Notes under the pieces: generated by a model
What the model was told of the DNA's origin: nothing
The model's input: the letters and a program-made list of their open reading frames with translations, nothing else
Database searches by the model: none
Source: Pohlia nutans
Lineage: Eukaryota; Streptophyta; Bryopsida; Bryales; Mniaceae
Assembly (NCBI GenBank): GCA_022496805.1
Contig: CM040086.1
Span: 10,790,501-10,854,500 of the forward strand
Length of the DNA stretch: 64,000 nucleotides
Direction: 5' to 3'
Program-made: the position numbers and the translations under genes
Shown here: positions 57,660 through 64,000 of the stretch, piece after piece
Numbering within the stretch: the stretch's first letter is position 1
Layout of the letters: each line of letters opens with the position of its first letter

Positions 57660-60600
57660 ATGGGGCTCTCTGCTGTGCTCTTGGTGATCGTCGTAGCTTT
57701 GTATGGATCATTGGCTCAGGCAGTGACTCAGGTGGATCCAATCAAGAAATCCAACCGGGATGCAACGGAAGCCGATTACTGGCAATGGATTTCGACGGTG
57801 GAGACGAGTCACCTGGCTGCGGCCTCTGCGCCTGCGCCTGCTACTGTCACTGCCGCTGACGTGACCACCCTGGCGAGTACTTCAAGCGGCACCACTTTGT
57901 ATGTCGGAAGCGGAGCTTACAAGACTGTGCAGGATGCCGTGGATGCTGCGGCTTCCGGTAGCGGTCGTACCACCATTCAAATCGCTTCCGGATATTACTG
58001 GTAACTTGAATCATTCCTCTTTCTCAATCCACTAGAATTTCTTGCACAACTTACAGTCGGAATCCATACCTTTCTTGTAGTTACTAGCATAGTTAGCATC
58101 GAAATCGAAGGATTCCGAACAGAAAATCAAATTAAAACGCTCACGAAACTGGCACTGATCGATATGACCAGCCTTAGTTTCTAGAGCTTACAATTTGGGA
58201 GCTCTGAATCGATCGTTTCAGGCTCTTCCAGGCAATGAGCACTAGTAGCAAACCTGTCGTTTTCATTCCTCATTCAGTGAATAGTACCGGAATATTATAC
58301 TTACTCATCAGCACTAACACAACCCATGTGCCTGGCGCCGTTTTATTTCTTTTTCATTTGTAGCAAGTAAAAAATGACAGATTTTCTTCTAGTGAAGAGA
58401 CACTCTCCATGGGAGACCTAACCCCGCTCTTGCAAAAAATAGACAACCGGTTCACTGTAAAATCTCCTCTCAATAGACTCCTCAATAAAAATGAGAGCGG
58501 GGTCGTGAAAGACACCCATCCAATCGCTCTAGCACCCGTTCTCTAATCCAAAGCAGGTTCTCTAATCCAAACTCCAAAGCAGGATTCACTAGAATTAGTT
58601 TATTTTCTACAGGTGTAGAGAGCGGGCACGGATCCTCCCTAATGAAGGTGTTTTTCAATTTTTGTGGTTAGGCCTTTGATTAATCATAAAAGCAGGGTTC
58701 GCGGTAGCTAGCAAAATGATTCATGAGTTCACTTGATTTAGAGTTGGATTGACGGTGATTTGGGTCTGCAGGGGGCACGTGACGGTGCCCAAGGGCAAGA
58801 CGATCACGTTTCAAGGAGTGGGCACTCCGGTGCTGGAGTACGATGACACGGCCAGTTCAGCAGGAAGCACTGCCAAGAGCGCTACTGTGGTGATTCTGGC
58901 GGACAACTTTATTGCCAGAGGTGTAACTTTCAAGGTAAGACAAGTCTACTAAGGGCCGCTTCACACTATGGCCGAAGGTCGAGAGGCCGTCGATTTCCAC
59001 CAATCAAATTGCAAGAAACCATGGTTTCGGCCTCTTGACCCTTCACACTAGAGGCCAAAGTCCAAAGGCCGTGGACCTTCAAAATGCTTACATGGCAACA
59101 CTTTTTGACCAAGGTGACGGCCTCTCGAGAGGAAGTTTGGGTCCTACATTTTGCAAGACCCGTCACTATGGTCGAGAGGCCGTCGATTTCTTTTCATAAA
59201 AAATGAAAACTATATTTTATTGCTATTTTCAGTAGATTTCTTTGGACTCTCAACAAAGTTTGGACTCTCAATCCCACGGCCTCTCGACTTGGACGGCCAT
59301 AGTGTGAAGCGGCCCTAACAGAGCTAGCAACGTCCCACCGGTGATAATAAAATAAATAATGTATTAAGCAAGTCATGAGCTGCATTCTATTTCTTCTAGA
59401 GTTGACTGGATCAATATTAATTTCTGTGTGTACGTACGCCTGCAGAACTCAGCTCCGGCTCCTGCTGGGGGAGCTGTCGGTAAACAAGGAGTGGCGCTTC
59501 GAATCACCGGTGACAAGGGAGCCTTTTTCAACTGCAACTTCATTGGAAACCAAGACACGCTCTACGACCAGACGGGTCGTCATTACTTCAAAAACTGCTA
59601 CATTGAAGGTACTAGAAAGCAATCCACTTCCTTTCTTACCACACACAAATCTTGTCAAATGTGACTTGTCTTTAATGACTAAATGTCGTTGTGAGTTCTC
59701 CATAGTGGTGATTTCAATAATCTGATGAAATTAATTGCTAACTTTCTCATATATCAATGCTGGTGGGATTTCATTACAGGCAGTATCGATTTCATTTGTG
59801 GAGATGGACAATCAATCTACCAGGTACCGTTTTTCAGCAAAACTGAGAGATTCAAAAGCCTAGTGTATGTTCTGTGGAGAGTTCAGTTAATGGGCATTTT
59901 TGTCGAGTATATATGATCGTTCTGCAGCTAACTAAGTTTTGAGAGCCGGGCTGCATAGTATTTATTAATTCTGACTGTGTGATCGGCTATGAATTGATTT
60001 GCTGCAGAGCTGTACTCTGAACTCCGTGGCGACGCCCGGAAGTGGGTCGCTGACTGCTCAAAAGAGAACGGGCAACGAGAACACAGGATTCTCCTTCGTC
60101 AGTTGCACAATCACAGGCAGTGGACCTGTGTACTTGGGCCGTGCTTGGGGTCCCAATTCTCGAACGGTCTTCATCTACTGCAACATTGCAGACATGATCT
60201 TGCCTCAAGGCTGGTACGACTGGGGCGAGAGCAGCCGAGACAAGTAAGTTTGCTCTGACTTCAGGAATTATAATTCATTCCTCACCAACCAACTCACTAC
60301 TTCTCCCTAAATTCAGCTACTCCTATCCACCTCTAAATTCCAATTTAGTACGGATTAATCAATTCAAATCAGTCATATCCAATCTCCATTGCTTCCATAA
60401 TGCCAAGTCCCAAAAGGACATACATAAAATTAAAACTCACTCATACTTTCTACTCAATGTGAGTCCTTTGAATGCTTAAAGAAACAATTTATAGTCTACC
60501 TACGAGAGGAGGCACCAAAGGTAGACCTCACTACCTATGTCCTTGAGGCATGGATAGACGAACTACCCTCAATAGACTCTGATCTTCGAGTTAACATTAT

Positions 60601-61097
60601 GATTATCAGTTAAGGAAACAACTAAGCATTCTGTCTGGTAACCTTCTCGAGTCCATAGCTATTGTGGCATGTTCTCCTATTTTTTTTAGAATGTTGCCCT
60701 TCTGTTTATTATTTGTACTACATATGAACTCAGGAAGTAGCATATTTGTGATCAAATCACAGCTTTGCAAAAGTGCACCAAACACAAAATTGTTGATAAT
60801 CTATGGACTCCAGGGAGTCCACAGCTCTTATTGTTTGAATGTTGGCTTTCTGGATATAATTTGTACTATATTTGAACTCCGGAAGTAGGATATTTTTCAA
60901 TTTGATTGATTGAGAATAATGGATATTAATTATCTATGGACTGCAGGACGGTGTTTTATGGGCAATACCAGTGCACGGGTATAGGAGCCAACGAAAGCAA
61001 ACGCGTGAGCTGGTCCAAAGAGCTCACAGCTTCCCAAGCGTATGCTCTTTCGTCCTTGAGCTTCATAGATGGCAGCAGCTGGGTTCCATCAAGCTAA
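57660..61097 (+). CDS. Pectin methylesterase (pectinesterase), six exons, intact
   Basis: Exons: 57660-58000, 58772-58934, 59446-59608, 59780-59823, 60008-60243 and 60947-61097, all GT-AG and in phase, giving 365 residues. It removes methyl esters from cell-wall homogalacturonan. The start ATG is followed by a hydrophobic signal peptide (residues 1-20), then a short linker and the catalytic beta-helix from about 79 ([20 protein letters not shown]). The catalytic set is present: Q182 (GKQGVALRI), the acid/base D205 (GNQDTLYD), nucleophile D226 ([10 protein letters not shown]), and R282/W284 (YLGRAWG). FICGD replaces the usual FIFGN, an unusual but non-catalytic change. There is no N-terminal inhibitor pro-domain, so it belongs with the short-form enzymes, secreted and active without pro-region cleavage. 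Intron 2 contains a Harbinger-like MITE, apparently tolerated. No frameshift or stop. Confidence 0.93.
58953..59315. mobile_element. Harbinger/Tourist-like MITE, copy 3, 363 bp, in intron 2 of the esterase gene
   Basis: Ends GGGCCGCTTCACACTATGG and its exact complement, TAA on both sides (58950-52, 59316-18). It begins 18 bp after the intron 2 donor and makes up most of that 511-bp intron. It is the best-preserved copy and closest to 44901-45237. Confidence 0.9.
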
Positions 61098-62381
61098 GGG
61101 ACTTATACATGATATCATCATCACTGTCTTCAATCAGGGAGGGAGGGTTATATAATTATGTAGAGTTTTATGGAAAAGCTACCGCAAGGTGGTTTTGTGT
61201 CATGGATGGAGGTTCAATTTTTTAATTTTTTTTGGTTTTCACTATAAAAAGCAACCACAAGATGTGCGTTTGCTTTTTTACTTTCGTGTCGGTATTAATA
61301 ATTGAGGCATTCGTTACTTGAGAGGCTCAGAATTGGAGTCCATCATGTACACTAATGTGCACATTGTAGCATAACTGTGAGGAGGATCTTTATTATTCCA
61401 TTCTCACTGGGTTGAATCCATATTCTGCTACAGATTCATCAAACAGTTTTAGTCCTTCTGTGAATTGTGTTGTGGCTTTTTTTCAAGTGACAAAAATGGG
61501 TATTTCTGCAACATCATTTCTTTGTAGCGAGGGCCTCTTTACGCTGGAGGCGAGAAGCCGTGAGGAAAGATATTTCAACCAATGGGAGGCTTAGAAACCG
61601 AGAAAATCAATTTCTCATTGGCTGAAATTTCTCTCCTTGCGGCTTCTGGCAAGAGGCTCTAAGAGCATCCACATCCATGCCCTCACAGAGAGTCTCACAC
61701 GCAATAAATAGATGAAAAATGTTGAGAGCCCTTGACCCTCAATCCTGACGTGTTCAGAAATGGCCCTTCAAATTTAAGTTTAGTTGACTATATCCGACAT
61801 TCTACTTGTGATTGGTCCATTGACTATTTGATGTGTAGTTTTGGTACTTGAGGGCAGTGTAAGTTCAAGAACTTTTCAAATGTAGATGAATAATTTTAGC
61901 GAGTCAACTTTAACCTTTAGTGTGAATAAAGTTAATATGTGCCGTTGGGATGGACCATAATCTCCATTTTTCAACACTATTGATGGATATTCAGTAGTAT
62001 ATACAACAAGTCAACGTTAGCAGAGAAAATCTTGGAGAAAACAAAAGAAAAAAGGATTACGAGGAGCATTCAGTTTCAACTTTCAACATTATATGTGAGA
62101 ATATTATGTAGTGGACTTCCAAACGATCACTGTGACCGTTGGAAGACCTACCTTCCCTCAAATCATGAAGAAGATTCATTTTGCGATGTTCCCTAACAAG
62201 TTCATGAAATTATAATATTATGTTTCCTAACCGGTTCAATCTTGAAAACGGCACAACTTTCAGTAAGTTAGCCTTCACTGGCTCTGCCTTTCGGTTACAC
62301 GCACAGCTGCACATGAATGAAAAACCGGATTCAACCTTTCCAACCCTACACTAAATTTCTCCTGATTATTGGCAACTTTAC
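61098..62381. other. 3' flank of the esterase gene, with a small hairpin
   Basis: 61.1-61.5 kb is presumably 3' untranslated region and terminator, but no single polyadenylation signal stands out. 61530-61660 forms an imperfect hairpin: GGGCCTCTTTACGC..GAAGCCGTGAGGAAAGA..TTTCAACCAATG pairs with CATTGGCTGAAATTTCTCTC..GCGGCTTC..AAGAGGCTC, MITE-like. 61.66-62.38 kb shows nothing else. Confidence 0.5.
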
Positions 62382-63189
62382 TTAACTCTTAAGCGTCCAA
62401 ACTACATTTATCCGGTCAAACCTTGTCAATTTTTCACTTTTTAAAAATGTATTAATTTTTTTTGGGTATTTTCTCATATAACTTATTGTTGAATCGATTT
62501 ACACTAAAAATTTTATATTTAATTAACTAAAAATGAGTTTTATAAATTTAAAAAATCAAAGTTTTTCTCTTGTAATAGTCATAGTAATTACAAAATGCCT
62601 AAAATAGTATGATTTTTAAAGGTAAAATGTAAATAACAGTGATGAACAACTAGGTGTAAGTGGAATGCTTTTCAAGCTTACATAAAATGAAATTCAATTG
62701 AAAAACCTTTTTTGCAATGTATATTGGAATTTTATGGTTCTTAACTTTAAAGTGTTGTAAAAACTACAATTTTAACAATTTGGAAGAACCATAAATCGAA
62801 CTAGAAAGTTGAAGATAGAACACACATTTTGTTAAAATTGGATTACATTTTGTTAAAACGAGACTACTATACTGAAAAAGTGATGAGGAATGCTGCTCTT
62901 CTTAATAGAAATAGGTCCCAAATTTTCTACACTACTATTATTTGCGGAATAAGAGTGTAGAAGAAAAATTGGGGACCTATCTCTATTGAGAAGGGCAATA
63001 CTCCCCATCACTTCTTCACTTTGGTAGTCCAATTTTAATAAAATATGGTTAAATTTTAACGAAATGTATGTTATAGCTCCCACACTTTCTTAGTTGGGAC
63101 CATTTTCATTTGAAATTGAGAACAAGGTGAAAATTAGTGTTTGACTAAAAAAACGATCAAACAGGGCTCCTTGCGTGCTTAAGGGTTAA
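62382..63189. mobile_element. TTAA-flanked element, 808 bp, containing a long hairpin
   Basis: Left TTAACTCTTAAGCGTCC and right complement TTAACCCTTAAGCACGC. Inside, 62834-62932 pairs with 62950-63060 (GTGATGAGGAATGCTGCTCT against the complement of AGAAGGGCAATACTCCCCATCAC) to form a roughly 100-bp imperfect stem with a short loop. The minus-strand ORF across it is an artefact of the symmetry. Confidence 0.6.
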
Positions 63190-63453
63190 AAAAATGGCGC
63201 TACCCTTCTCTCTATGCAATACACACACGCCTACGATTGCACAAAATCCAAGTCAACGCCTACACATAACCCAAGCTAGTGCATTTCACCCTTTAATTCC
63301 TAAATGTCAGAACGTCGAGTTTTTGAACATTTAACATATTCAAACTCACCCTACATTATTATCATCAATGTTTGAATGAAAATCATGCAATTTTTTGAAG
63401 ATATCATGGAATATGAAGGGTTCCCAAGGCCAAGACTTCATGACAACTTCTCC

Positions 63454-63702
63454 TTAATCCCTGAGCGCCCCAACGCCCTAAATATGGCCTCTACAAAATG
63501 AAAGGTTGCCGTATTTGACTCTTATAATCTTTTCAATGGTACGGTGAAATCATTTGTCCTTTCCCCCACAACTCCGGGCATGTCTCCACTACCAATCGGT
63601 ACGGTCAATTTATGTGGATCTTGTTTTGGGTGACAATTTGATTCAAATGAGTTGAGAAGGGTTAGGATTTTGGTAAACATGCTCTGGGCGCTCAGGGGTT
63701 AA
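63454..63702. mobile_element. TTAA-flanked MITE, 249 bp (CTGAGCGCCC subfamily)
   Basis: Left TTAATCCCTGAGCGCCCCAA, right complement TTAACCCCTGAGCGCCCAGA. Non-coding. Confidence 0.7.
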
Positions 63703-64000
63703 CCAATTGAAATTGTTCATGTTTCACCTCAAGTTTATGGAATGTGCACAACTTTATGGCCGGGTAGGAGAAACCCAAGTTCCACTTTAACCTAAACGTT
63801 TGAAAATGCCTTTGCGGCAAGTAGAATACAACGTATATTTCTTGTATTTGGAATGGAACCACACCTTTAATGAGTTTGAGTTCAACAAAGAAGCTGAAAT
63901 TTAGATCAATGTGATTCTACTGAGCTATTGAGATCCCAATTTAGAACTTCTTGTTGGTAGCAAATGCCAATTACACGAAAACGTATCTACTATTCCCATG

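Overview
This window looks like nuclear DNA of a land plant. It is AT-rich, its genes have short GT-AG introns, and it holds plant-type transposons (CACTA, Stowaway, Harbinger-like and TTAA-flanked MITEs, a tRNA-derived SINE, decayed Ty3/gypsy). It also holds a plant cell-wall enzyme gene (pectin methylesterase) and the first exon of a chalcone-isomerase-family gene. The esterase has a signal peptide but no inhibitor pro-domain, and most low-copy sequence is buried in small repeats. A seed-free plant (moss or lycophyte) is a reasonable guess but is not demonstrated.

Layout. 0-7 kb: decayed minus-strand exon clusters of an unrecognised gene, a tRNA-like SINE head and a 106-bp tandem repeat. 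7.6-14.4 kb: a decayed Ty3/gypsy element whose reverse transcriptase is split by about 5.3 kb of other repeat-like DNA, which itself carries a second decayed lysine-rich/acidic ORF. 15.3-16.7 kb: a 1.4-kb near-perfect palindrome. 19.8 kb: first exon of a chalcone isomerase-like gene, with no later exon found. 20-31 kb: mostly non-coding DNA with MITEs, an (AT)n tract and a 1.3-kb TTAA-flanked element.

31,705-43,939 is the centrepiece: a 12,235-bp CACTA (En/Spm) transposon with 30-bp terminal inverted repeats and an exact 3-bp CCT target duplication. It carries (i) a leftward six-exon TNPA/TNP1-type gene whose reading frame is intact across all inferred splices; (ii) a rightward TNP2-type transposase gene whose four exons keep phase but contain two nonsense codons; and (iii) between transposase exons 1 and 2 on the same strand, an intact SET-domain ORF, which a phase-compatible splice could fuse to the transposase zinc-binding N-terminal exon. 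A 16-bp dyad, TGACTA-N4-TAGTCA, recurs not only at both ends but in introns and spacers through the whole element. The element sits inside an open frame of the flanking DNA, which reads straight through when the element is conceptually removed.

44-57 kb: many MITEs, a threefold repeated Asp/His-rich exon-like segment, orphan exons at 48.5 and 50.2-51.2 kb, and a complete SINE with an 11-bp target duplication. 57.6-61.1 kb: an intact six-exon pectin methylesterase gene with a Harbinger-like MITE in intron 2. 61-64 kb: hairpins and further TTAA-flanked elements.

Only the pectin methylesterase looks like an intact resident gene. The CACTA proteins would work together: the TNPA-like protein is expected to bind the repeated dyads and the TNP2-like transposase to cut the ends. 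The SET protein is an unusual passenger that may act on chromatin. All splice models here were read by eye, without transcript data.
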